Shown piece by piece: positions 1 to 7,859 of a stretch of DNA of 64,000 bases. The notes under the pieces were generated by a model. It was not told the origin of the DNA. It saw nothing but the letters and a program-made list of their open reading frames with translations, and made no database searches. The translations under genes were made by a program, and so were the position numbers. The stretch spans positions 80,843 to 144,842 of the forward strand of contig JAFDGZ010000001.1 in NCBI GenBank assembly GCA_019309045.1, read 5' to 3'. This stretch comes from Deltaproteobacteria bacterium. Lineage in GTDB: Bacteria > Desulfobacterota > Syntrophobacteria > BM002. The first letter of the stretch is position 1, and each line of letters begins with the position of its first letter.

Positions 1-629
1 TCGAGGGTTGCCTGGTAATCTGCAGTAGAAAACACTGCTGAACCTGCAACAAACACCTCAGCCCCGGCCCGGGCTGCCTTGCCGATGGTATGGGGGTTGA
101 TGCCACCATCCACCTCGAGCTCCACCTGCAGCCCACGCTCATCTATCATGCGCCTGAGCTGGGCAATTTTCGGCACCATGGCTGCAATGAACTGCTGGCC
201 ACCAAACCCGGGGTTTACAGTCATGAGCAGCACCTGGTCCACCAGGTCCAGGACGTGTTCGATCATCACCAAAGGGGTGGAGGGATTGAGGGTGACGCTG
301 GCCCTGACGCCCAGTTCCCTGATGCGCTCCAGGGTGCGATGCAGATGGGGCAAGACCTCCACGTGCACCCCGAGAGTGTCTGCCCCAGCCTTGACAAACT
401 CTTCCAGATAAGAATCAGGATTGCTCACCATCAGATGCACATCCAACGGCAGATGGGTGGCCCGGCGTACTGCCTTAACCACCTCGGGGCCAAGGGTGAT
501 GTTGGGGACGAAATGCCCGTCCATCACATCCAGGTGAATGTAGTCTGCGCCGGCTGCAGTTACGGCAGCCACTTCTTGATGCAGCCTGCCGAAATCGGCA
601 GCCAGAATCGATGGCGCCAGTTTTTTCAT
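1..629 (-). CDS. rpe: Ribulose-phosphate 3-epimerase, 3' end cut by window
   Basis: Interconverts D-ribulose 5-phosphate and D-xylulose 5-phosphate in the pentose phosphate pathway, in the cytosol. The first 209 codons are visible; the C-terminus lies left of the window. The reading begins MKKLAPSILAADFGRL and carries the family signatures: the metal-binding HLDVMDGHFVPN stretch, LDVHLMV, the VNPGFGGQ loop and the EVDGGI phosphate-binding strand. The ATG at 629 is preceded by GGGAGG at a good distance. It lies 13 bp downstream of the PASTA-protein gene on the same strand, so it is probably the distal gene of the def-fmt-rsmB-PASTA run. Identification is secure; only the C-terminus is unseen. 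Confidence 0.95.
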   Translation of the reverse strand, partial: MKKLAPSILAADFGRLHQEVAAVTAAGADYIHLDVMDGHFVPNITLGPEVVKAVRRATHLPLDVHLMVSNPDSYLEEFVKAGADTLGVHVEVLPHLHRTLERIRELGVRASVTLNPSTPLVMIEHVLDLVDQVLLMTVNPGFGGQQFIAAMVPKIAQLRRMIDERGLQVELEVDGGINPHTIGKAARAGAEVFVAGSAVFSTADYQATL

Positions 630-642
630 CTTGCCTCCCCTG

Positions 643-1665
643 CTATTGCCATGCAAGCGCGTCGAATTCCTCCATATTCATATAGAGCCTGCCAATGCCT
701 TCCTGTTGCAAGACAGCCCCTTCGGGCAGCTGATGGACACCATCTGCGTAAATACTCACCTCTTGTGGAGAGCGGGCCCACACCAACCACTGCAACAGTT
801 CGCCTGGCTGATGAATCCCTCGGGAAATCTCTACTGTCTTGCCACCGATCTGCTGAAAAACCGTTATCTCCTTCTTGAAATAGCCTTCGGGCACCAGATA
901 AGAAATCAGCAACAACCCGGGGCGCTGCTCTGGGCGCTGCCGACTGCGATTTGTCTGCAGAGTAATGGGGGTGGCGGCAGTGACGCGATAGCCAGCCACT
1001 GGTCTCTGGCTGACGATGACATTCAGGGGTTCCCCGGGGCTGTGTACCTCCTGAATGGCAGCAACAGTGAGACCGAGGCCTTTCAGCCTCAACAGTGCTT
1101 TGCTCACGGATTGGTGCCTGAGTTCAGGCATGGCTCTGACCGGCGGCCTGGGCCCCTTGCTAACCAGTAGATCCACTGGACGGCCACGCTCGATCTCACC
1201 TAGAGCAGCAGGTGACTGCGCCATGACAATATTGCGAGGATAGCGCTGTGAAAATACCCGGCAGATGCCCCCTTGCTGTAGACCATTCTGGGACAGAACC
1301 AGTACTGCTTCCTGCAGCCTGACGCCTACCACATTGGGCATGCGCACAGTTCTGGATCCACGAGAGAGCACCACTTTCACATCCCTGTCGCGTTTGAGTC
1401 TGACGCCCGGAGCAGGATCCTGAAAGGCGATAAAATTTTTCGGCACACTATCACTCCATTCGAAGCCGCTTACCTTGATATTCAACCCCAGGGAAGTGAG
1501 AAGATCCAGGGCATACACTGTATCATGACCCACCAAGTCGGGAACCACCACCTCCGCCTCATTCTGGACGATCCATTTACTCGTAAAAAAAAGTCCTGAT
1601 AACAGGGCGATGAGAAAAATCCCCAGGAAGAGGCCTACTCGAAGCATTTTGCCAATAATAGCCAT
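643..1665 (-). CDS. Membrane-anchored PASTA-domain protein
   Basis: A 340-residue protein with one N-terminal membrane segment (about residues 8-30), then three tandem PASTA repeats (about 38-250, with typical VPDLVG, MPNVVG and MPELRHQS starts) and a C-terminal region of about 80 residues without a recognised domain. PASTA repeats bind peptidoglycan fragments or beta-lactams in PknB kinases and PBPs, but no kinase or transpeptidase domain is attached here. Its exact role is unknown; a periplasmic cell-wall-binding role is inference. The ATG at 1665 is chosen because GAGG sits just upstream; a TTG nine codons earlier (1692) is open but lacks a site. It lies between rsmB and rpe on the same strand. 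Confidence 0.85.
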   Translation of the reverse strand: MAIIGKMLRVGLFLGIFLIALLSGLFFTSKWIVQNEAEVVVPDLVGHDTVYALDLLTSLGLNIKVSGFEWSDSVPKNFIAFQDPAPGVRLKRDRDVKVVLSRGSRTVRMPNVVGVRLQEAVLVLSQNGLQQGGICRVFSQRYPRNIVMAQSPAALGEIERGRPVDLLVSKGPRPPVRAMPELRHQSVSKALLRLKGLGLTVAAIQEVHSPGEPLNVIVSQRPVAGYRVTAATPITLQTNRSRQRPEQRPGLLLISYLVPEGYFKKEITVFQQIGGKTVEISRGIHQPGELLQWLVWARSPQEVSIYADGVHQLPEGAVLQQEGIGRLYMNMEEFDALAWQ

Positions 1666-1770
1666 GGAGCCGAACCTCAATACAGTTGCCAAAAGATATC
1701 ACTGTAGGCCATCGATTTCAAACCGGAAGGGCCGGCAACGATTTGACCTTGCTCCCTTCATAAACCCATA

Positions 1771-3186
1771 TCAGAGGCTCGCCTTCCATTGCAGGGCCCC
1801 TTGATGGAGGCGAGCAGGATGTCTTGCAGCCCTGCGCAGCCGCACGGCAAAGAAGCCATCTATGCCATGTTTATGCGGCCAGGTTCTGAGATTGCCGTTT
1901 TCATCCACCACTTCTCTGCTCTGCCTGGGCAGAGCAGAGACAGCCGCCTCCTGGCAAAAATCGGCGTGGCAGCCAAGAAACTCCTGGACCACGGCTTCGT
2001 TCTCTTCGCGGGAGACTGTGCAAGTAGCATACACCAGGAGACCTCCTGGTCGCACCATGGGCGCCACTGCCGCAAGAAGCGCCAGCTGCGTCCGCTGTAA
2101 GCGTCGCAAATCCTTTTTGTTGATCTTCCACTTGATATCTGGTTTCCTCCTGAGTACTCCCAGACCACTGCAGGGTGCATCAAGCAGTATCCGGTCGAAG
2201 GAGGCTAGCCAGGGATGGGCTGCGCCCATCTCGAGCAGGTCTACCTCCTTGGTGTCGATGCAGGAGATCTGCAGTCGCCTGGCATTCTCTTGCAAATGGT
2301 TTAGGCGCCAGCCCTGCTTGTCCATAGCAGTGAGGCGCCCCTCATTTTTCATCAGTTGGCCCAGATGGGTGCTTTTCCCTCCCAGGCCGGCGCAGGCATC
2401 CAGTATCCGTTCTCCGGGTTGAGGAGCCACAAGGTGGCTGACGAGCTGTGCCGCTTCATCCTGTACCTGGAATTCTCCCCGGAGGTATTCAGGCAATGAG
2501 GAAAGATCCGTACGGATATTGTCAAGATGAATGGCCTCAGGAGAAAATCTGCCAGGTGTCACCTTGAAACCTCGCGCGCCAAGAACCCTTGCCAATTCAG
2601 TAACCGTGGTTTTCAAAGTATTCACCCTGATGGTAGTGGGCGCCACCTCATTGCTCGAGCGGCAGAAGGCTTCCGTTTCCTGCTGACCCAGTTCAGCAAG
2701 CCATTTCTCTATCAACCAGCCAGGAAAGGAAAATGCCACTGCCCATCTTTCAGGAGTTGACTTCTCTGACAAAGCGTCTCGGAGAGCGTCGCGGTTGGCT
2801 GCAATGCTTCTCAGCACCGCATTGACAAAGCGGACGATGTAGAGAGGTTGACTGGCTTTGGCCAGTTTTACCGCTTCATTCACGGCAGCAGAAGGAGGCA
2901 CCCGATCTAGATAGAGGAGCTGGTAGGTTGCCAGCCGCAAGATCACTCGTACGGGCAGGGCCATTCTGGCCGACTTCATCCGTGCATAGCGGTCAATGAT
3001 CCAGTCGAGGCGGGCTTGCCAGCGCAGCGTGCCGTAGACCAGTTCAGTAATAAAGGCCCGGTCTCTGGCATCCAGGGTGGCCTGCCTTTTGAAACACCCA
3101 CTCAGCAAGACATCAGCATGAGAGCCTTGCTGAGCCACCTGCATGAGGATGTGCATGGCCATCGACCGCGAATTCATCAGTTTCAT
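1771..3186 (-). CDS. rsmB: 16S rRNA (cytosine-967-C5)-methyltransferase RsmB
   Basis: A 471-residue SAM-dependent methyltransferase that modifies C967 of 16S rRNA. The N-terminal 140 residues resemble the NusB-like RNA-binding domain (DRAFITELVYGTLRW, AVNEAVKLAK, RFVNAVLR). The catalytic domain follows, with LDACAGLGGKSTHL as the SAM-binding motif and both conserved cysteines, in DAPCSGLG and in YATCT, ahead of the ENE motif (SREENEAVV). The C-terminus has an arginine-rich tail. The ATG at 3186 has GGAG very close upstream; an ATG three codons later is an alternative start. The def-fmt-rsmB order is classic and supports the call. Confidence 0.95.
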   Translation of the reverse strand: MKLMNSRSMAMHILMQVAQQGSHADVLLSGCFKRQATLDARDRAFITELVYGTLRWQARLDWIIDRYARMKSARMALPVRVILRLATYQLLYLDRVPPSAAVNEAVKLAKASQPLYIVRFVNAVLRSIAANRDALRDALSEKSTPERWAVAFSFPGWLIEKWLAELGQQETEAFCRSSNEVAPTTIRVNTLKTTVTELARVLGARGFKVTPGRFSPEAIHLDNIRTDLSSLPEYLRGEFQVQDEAAQLVSHLVAPQPGERILDACAGLGGKSTHLGQLMKNEGRLTAMDKQGWRLNHLQENARRLQISCIDTKEVDLLEMGAAHPWLASFDRILLDAPCSGLGVLRRKPDIKWKINKKDLRRLQRTQLALLAAVAPMVRPGGLLVYATCTVSREENEAVVQEFLGCHADFCQEAAVSALPRQSREVVDENGNLRTWPHKHGIDGFFAVRLRRAARHPARLHQGALQWKASL

Positions 3187-3329
3187 TGCTCCAGCCGAGA
3201 TGCCGTTCTTCAGAAGTGCAGCAGAAAATGGGGAATTGGTAACAATTTCCGCTTATTATAGAATAAGGGCAGCGGCAGCTATGGCAGCTCTCTGCGGCTC
3301 CACGATCGCCTTCATGACCCGGTCCTGTT

Positions 3330-4277
3330 TCAGTCTCCCAGCACCGTTCCTTCCCTGAGAGCATAGCCCGAGATAAATTCCTGGATCGGCATTCGCCGTC
3401 GCCCTTCGAGTTGCAAAGATTTGAGGCGCACGGCACCCTTGCCAGCCGCCACTAGCAAACCCCGTCTGTCCACGGCTAGCACAGTGCCGGGAGCCTGCCG
3501 CCCCATTTCTTTCACAGGAGTGCTGTCGAAGAGTTTTAAACGTCGTTCATTCCAGTAGGTGAAGGCGCCTGGACGAGGATCCAGAGCTCGAATTTTCCTG
3601 GAAATTTTTTCTGCCTCTTCCTGCCAGTTTATTCTGGCATCCTCTTTTGTCAGCATGGGCGCATAGGTGGCCCTGGCATGATCCTGGGCTCTAGCTTGCA
3701 AGGTCCCCGCCCCCAGGCCTTCCAGGGTCTCGAGCAACAGTGCCGCACCAACGCCTGCCAGGCGGTCGTGCAGGGTGCCTGCATTGTCCTCTGGTTCTAT
3801 CTTTACCTCCCGGGACAACAGCAGGTCACCGGTATCCATGCCCTCGTCAAGAAGCATGGTGGTTACCCCGGTGACTCTGTCACCTTGCAGCAGGGCCCAT
3901 TGAATAGGGGCAGGCCCCCGGTACCTGGGCAGCAATGAAGCATGGAGATTCACCGCTCCCAGAGGTGCCGCCCGCAAGAGGGCAGCCGGCAAGATCTGTC
4001 CGTAGGCAACTACTACCAGGCAGTCAGCTGCCGCGGCTCTGACCCGCTGCTGCGCATCGGGGACCTTGATGCTGGCAGGCTGGAACACTGGAAGATCATG
4101 TCTGGCAGCGACCTCCTTTATCGGCGGCACCTGCAGCTTTCTTCCTCGCCCTCTGGGCCGGTCAGGCTGGGTTATCACCAGCAGCACCCTGACACCGCCT
4201 TGCAGGAGCGTCTCCAGACTGGGAACGGCAAACTCGGGGGTACCAAGAAACACCACACTTGGAAGCTTTTTTGTCAC
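3330..4277 (-). CDS. fmt: Methionyl-tRNA formyltransferase
   Basis: Formylates initiator Met-tRNA using 10-formyl-tetrahydrofolate, in the cytosol. About 315 residues, normal for the family. The N-terminal VVFLGTPEFAVPSL, the catalytic region VNLHASLLPRYRGPAPIQWA and the downstream TGVTTMLLDEGMDTGD are all present, followed by the C-terminal tRNA-binding beta-barrel. I place the start at GTG 4277, which gives the usual short lead-in to the VVFLGTPEF strand; a TTG at 4319 (14 codons earlier, 11 bp after the def stop) is also open, so the N-terminus is uncertain. It follows def on the same strand, and the two enzymes act on opposite ends of the same cycle. Confidence 0.94.
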   Translation of the reverse strand: MTKKLPSVVFLGTPEFAVPSLETLLQGGVRVLLVITQPDRPRGRGRKLQVPPIKEVAARHDLPVFQPASIKVPDAQQRVRAAAADCLVVVAYGQILPAALLRAAPLGAVNLHASLLPRYRGPAPIQWALLQGDRVTGVTTMLLDEGMDTGDLLLSREVKIEPEDNAGTLHDRLAGVGAALLLETLEGLGAGTLQARAQDHARATYAPMLTKEDARINWQEEAEKISRKIRALDPRPGAFTYWNERRLKLFDSTPVKEMGRQAPGTVLAVDRRGLLVAAGKGAVRLKSLQLEGRRRMPIQEFISGYALREGTVLGD

Positions 4278-4329
4278 CAGAGTCTCTTTCTTCAGAGCGC
4301 CACTCTGCTTCGGAGTCAAGCAAAGATGC

Positions 4330-4833
4330 CTATTTGGCGAGTTTTTTCCTCATCCTGCGCTTGTAGAGATCGCGCTTGAGTCTGCTGATTCGGTCAATGA
4401 AAAGAGTGCCGTTGAGATGATCGATCTCATGCTGCAGTACCACGGCGAAGAGGTCTTCTGCCTCTATTTCCACCGGCCTGCCCTCCAGATTGAGTGCCCG
4501 AACGACAACCTTCTGGAATCTCTTCACATCCGCCTGATAGTCCGGCACGCTGAGGCAGCCTTCCTCTGTGCTAATTAGCCCTTCGGCCGCCACTATTTCC
4601 GGATTGACCAGCACAATAAGATTAGACTCGGGCTTCTTGGGAGCCAGGTCAACCACTATCACCCGGCTCGTTTCCCCCACCTGATTGGCGGCGAGACCTA
4701 TGCCTGGCGCTTCGTACATGGTCTCTGCCATGTCATCTGCAAGCTTGTATATGCTCCTGTCCACCTGCTCAACCGGGTGAGCCTTCTCGAGAAGCACCTT
4801 CTCAGGATATTTCCGAATTTCGAGTATGGCCAT
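4330..4833 (-). CDS. def: Peptide deformylase
   Basis: Removes the N-formyl group from nascent proteins, a metal-dependent cytosolic step. At 167 residues it has the standard length. All three motifs are visible: GIGLAANQVG, EGCLSVP (with the metal-ligand Cys) and HEIDHLNG (two metal-ligand His and the catalytic Glu). The C-terminus is basic (KRRMRKKLAK). The ATG at 4833 has GGAG at good spacing. It is first in the def-fmt-rsmB-PASTA-rpe run, so the operon promoter should lie in the 267 bp between it and the HEAT lipoprotein gene, where no clear sigma-70 or sigma-54 match was found by eye. Confidence 0.96.
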   Translation of the reverse strand: MAILEIRKYPEKVLLEKAHPVEQVDRSIYKLADDMAETMYEAPGIGLAANQVGETSRVIVVDLAPKKPESNLIVLVNPEIVAAEGLISTEEGCLSVPDYQADVKRFQKVVVRALNLEGRPVEIEAEDLFAVVLQHEIDHLNGTLFIDRISRLKRDLYKRRMRKKLAK

Positions 4834-5100
4834 CAGTCAACTCCACCCTGTCAGCCTCAGCAGTCCCGCCATAACCTGCAACTGCAGCTTCACTTCCTAT
4901 CATAACAACGGTTGAGTCTCGCCACAATAGCGTACCATCCCCGGAGTGCTGTCTTCTTGCCGCCGAATCATCTACTGGGGCGTTACTGTCCCGCTAGCCA
5001 CCTGCTGTTGGCCCCCGAAACCACCCTGTTCCAGCAACCCTGGCGATTGGCCCCAGGGGCAGTGACCAGGCTGAATTATGCCGCCTTTACAGAGCAGCTC
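4834..5100. other. Intergenic region upstream of def
   Basis: No gene is supported here. It separates the HEAT-repeat lipoprotein stop from the def start and should hold the def operon promoter. A modest inverted repeat (CCCTGG/CCAGGG, 9-base loop, about 5038-5059) could end transcription of the lipoprotein gene, but no T-run follows it. Confidence 0.4.
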
Positions 5101-6090
5101 TCAGCGAATCCCGGGCATTTCCAGGAGCTGCAATGCTTGCCGAGCAGCAGTGCGCACGTTTCTATCCTCATCCTCCAGCATCGCTTCAAGGGCTGAACGT
5201 GAACGGGGATCGCCAATTTTGCCCAAAGCTTCGCTAAGGTGCTGCCTGACAACTGCTTCTCTATCGGCAAGAGCGGCCATCAACGGCTCCACAGCTCGAG
5301 TGTCGCCAATATTGCCCAAGGCCTGGGCAGCGCGGCTGCGAATATTCCAGTCCTGGTCCCGCAAGGCAGTGAGCAGTGGCTCGACGGCAATTGGATTACG
5401 GAGCAGACCGAGCGTCTCGGCAGCGCTGGCGCGCACATGAGCTGCCTCGTCCTTGCGCTGCAGTACTGCCAGCAGGGGCGCCACTGCCCTGTCATCGCCT
5501 ATCTTGCCCAAAGCTTCGGCTGCCTGTCTCCTGATGAGCGGCTCCTGGTCGTTGAGAGCCGCCAGCAGTGGCTCGACCGCCCTCGGGTCACCGATCTCAC
5601 CAAGGGCTTTCGCTGCCTGACTTCGCACCAGAGGATCAGGGTCATCTAGAGCGTCCATGAGAGAGTCGACTCCTGCAGCACCCAGGCCTCTGAGAATTTC
5701 CAAAGGCTGGTGGCCGAGATCATAGTGCTGGGGTAATTCATACTTCTCATCTGTGTAGCGGCGGACCTGGCGCTCACTCATTTGCAAACGCTCGGCTATT
5801 GCCGCCGGGCTGAGCCCCCGATGCTGAAGGTTCTTCACTCGCAGTAGTTCAGCCTCTTTTCTGGGCATTTGTATGTATCCCATTTCTTCCATACAGCGAC
5901 TGACCTCGGTCGAGTCAGAAACCAGTCTGCGGCACTGTTCGAGGTCAGCGCGGCTTGCAGCAGCAGAACCATCCTGACGATACCACACCTTGTCACCGAC
6001 CGCCCGTTGCTCCCATGGGGGCAGACCGGCACAACTGACAAGAGCCAGGCATGCCACTGCCAGGATAATGTTACCCAGAAGTCTAATCAT
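5101..6090 (-). CDS. HEAT-repeat lipoprotein
   Basis: A 329-residue predicted lipoprotein: a hydrophobic signal of about 19 residues ends in a lipobox (LVSC, lipidated Cys20). Residues 130-325 hold about six HEAT/PBS-lyase-like repeats of about 31 residues with the recurring pattern AVEPLLAAL..VR..AAEALGKIGD. Such repeats form a solenoid for protein binding. Between lipobox and repeats (about 85-118) is LSPAAIAERLQMSERQVRRY, which reads like a helix-turn-helix and is odd for an exported protein. The ATG at 6090 is chosen over GTG 6096 because GGAG fits it better. No enzyme activity is predicted. It lies next to the motility signalling block, but no direct link is visible. Confidence 0.82.
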   Translation of the reverse strand: MIRLLGNIILAVACLALVSCAGLPPWEQRAVGDKVWYRQDGSAAASRADLEQCRRLVSDSTEVSRCMEEMGYIQMPRKEAELLRVKNLQHRGLSPAAIAERLQMSERQVRRYTDEKYELPQHYDLGHQPLEILRGLGAAGVDSLMDALDDPDPLVRSQAAKALGEIGDPRAVEPLLAALNDQEPLIRRQAAEALGKIGDDRAVAPLLAVLQRKDEAAHVRASAAETLGLLRNPIAVEPLLTALRDQDWNIRSRAAQALGNIGDTRAVEPLMAALADREAVVRQHLSEALGKIGDPRSRSALEAMLEDEDRNVRTAARQALQLLEMPGIR

Positions 6091-6345
6091 GGCCACTCCA
6101 ACAGTAAAGAACCACAGAAAAAGGCCAGGCTAGCAAGTTCATCCGAGAATATGTGTCACGACAGTGCCAGCATGTCAAGTGAGGTCTCTATATCGCCCCA
6201 GCCCAAGAGGCTACAACCTGCTGAGCAGTTACCAGCGAACCGCATTGTCTCGAGATCATCGAGGCAAATTGCAAATGGCTGAGGCCTCCATTTCTGCACA
6301 AAAGCTAACCAACTATAATAATACAGCAAAAATGTGTTCAAGAGG

Positions 6346-6361
6346 TGGCACTGATCTTGCT
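6346..6361 (+). promoter_or_regulatory. Sigma-54 promoter of the diguanylate cyclase gene
   Basis: TGGCAC-TGATC-TTGCT matches the -24/-12 consensus exactly. The expected start at about 6372 gives a leader of some 17 nt that keeps the AGGAG ribosome site of the gene at 6389. The fit of promoter, leader and start codon supports it strongly. Confidence 0.85.
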
Positions 6362-6388
6362 AATTCTCTAGACACCAGGAGTTTTGAG

Positions 6389-7837
6389 ATGAATGCTGGG
6401 CACAATCCTACTGACCGCCAGAAACTTGAAAGCGACGGGTTCAAGATCCTGCTCGTAGAGCAGGACAAGGAAGCCGTTGAGCAGCTCAGAGGACTCCTCA
6501 TCGCTAATGGTTATCAGGTGGCCCACCTCGATCCTAGTGCCATTGGTTCCACCAATGATATGCCCACCAGTTACGATGCCATTATTTTCTCCGAGGATAG
6601 TGCTTGTCTCACCCTGAGCGATCTGCAGGAGGTTCTCGGCCTCGATCGTCGCAGTTCTTTTCTGATACTGCTCGGCGGCAGTTCTACAGTAGAGCGAGCA
6701 GTGGATGCCATGCTCGAGGGCGCCCATGCCTATCTGACCAAGCCAGTATGTGGCAAGAGACTGCTGGATGTGTTGAAAAAAGGATTCGAAAATCAGAAAA
6801 TTTTTCATGATATCATGCAGATGGCCACTGAAGTCCAGGAAGTGAACCGCCAGCTCGAGCAACACAGAAAGAATTTGCTCGAGGAAAAGAAGCAGCTAGA
6901 AAGAAAGACGGAACAGCTCCACCTGCTCTATGATCTCAGTCTCACAGTGAATGCCTCCCTCGACAGAGAAGAAATTGTCCATAAAGTATTTCATCACCTG
7001 CACCAGGTCTTCCAGGTGGACTGGTGCCGCGTGTGTTTGTTCAATAGCCATGAGAACCAGGATTGGGAATGCGTGGTGGGCAGCCGTGCCTCTGGACTGT
7101 CAGCAGTGCAGTCCCTACCCCTTTCAGCCCAGGGCAAATCCATTGGCGTCATGGAGTTGACAACCACTGCAGCAATTAGCAAAGAACATCGCCAATTGCT
7201 TGACACTATTGCCCTGCAGGTCGGTATGGCCCTCCAAAATGCCAACAGTCATGAACTGGTCAAACATCTTGCTGACCAGGATCCGCTGACCCGTCTGGGT
7301 AATCGGCGGTCTTTCGAACGTCAATTGCAGAGGGAGTTCAGGAGATACCGTCGCTACCGCCAGGATATGTCTCTCATCCTCTGCGACCTGGATCGCTTCA
7401 AGGAAATCAACGATCGCTTTGGACATCAAACTGGCGACAAGGTGCTTCGTCATCTGGGGCGGGTGATGCTCGAAAGCTTCCGTGACTGCGACTATGTGGC
7501 CCGCTGGGGTGGAGACGAATTCGCTGTCATTCTCCCCAACACTGCCAAAGAACAGGCCTTGCTCTCAGCTGAACGACTGCGTCAGCGTTTACGACAACCT
7601 GTGGAAAATGATGGCCGAGCCCTCATACAGGTGAGTGCCAGCTTTGGCATTGCCGACACAAAATCATGTGCCCTCAATAAGGCACACGACCTGCTTGCCC
7701 TGGCAGATCAGGCCCTTTATCAGGGTAAGAAGGCAGGGGGAGACGAAATACGACTGTGCCAGGAAAACCAGCAACCTCCGTCTGACTCTTGTCCGCTGTG
7801 GATTGAGGCAGGAACACCTGCGACCATTGCCTGGTAG
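6389..7837 (+). CDS. Diguanylate cyclase (pseudo-REC, GAF, GGDEF)
   Basis: A 482-residue cytoplasmic enzyme predicted to make c-di-GMP from two GTP. Domains in order: a receiver-like domain (about 19-130) in which the phosphoacceptor Asp is replaced (YDAIIFSEDS) although the TKP lysine remains; a coiled coil (about 140-175); a GAF domain (about 185-290); and a GGDEF domain (about 300-465) with the intact active motif in RWGGDEF and an RDCD inhibitory I-site five residues before it. The ATG at 6389 is chosen for the AGGAG 8 bases upstream and the sigma-54 promoter just before it. Its sigma-54 control ties it to the flagellar regulon. It converges on the hybrid kinase gene, leaving only 22 bp between stops. 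Confidence 0.9.
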   Translation: MNAGHNPTDRQKLESDGFKILLVEQDKEAVEQLRGLLIANGYQVAHLDPSAIGSTNDMPTSYDAIIFSEDSACLTLSDLQEVLGLDRRSSFLILLGGSSTVERAVDAMLEGAHAYLTKPVCGKRLLDVLKKGFENQKIFHDIMQMATEVQEVNRQLEQHRKNLLEEKKQLERKTEQLHLLYDLSLTVNASLDREEIVHKVFHHLHQVFQVDWCRVCLFNSHENQDWECVVGSRASGLSAVQSLPLSAQGKSIGVMELTTTAAISKEHRQLLDTIALQVGMALQNANSHELVKHLADQDPLTRLGNRRSFERQLQREFRRYRRYRQDMSLILCDLDRFKEINDRFGHQTGDKVLRHLGRVMLESFRDCDYVARWGGDEFAVILPNTAKEQALLSAERLRQRLRQPVENDGRALIQVSASFGIADTKSCALNKAHDLLALADQALYQGKKAGGDEIRLCQENQQPPSDSCPLWIEAGTPATIAW

Positions 7838-7859
7838 TAGAGGGCTGTTCAATCCCCCC

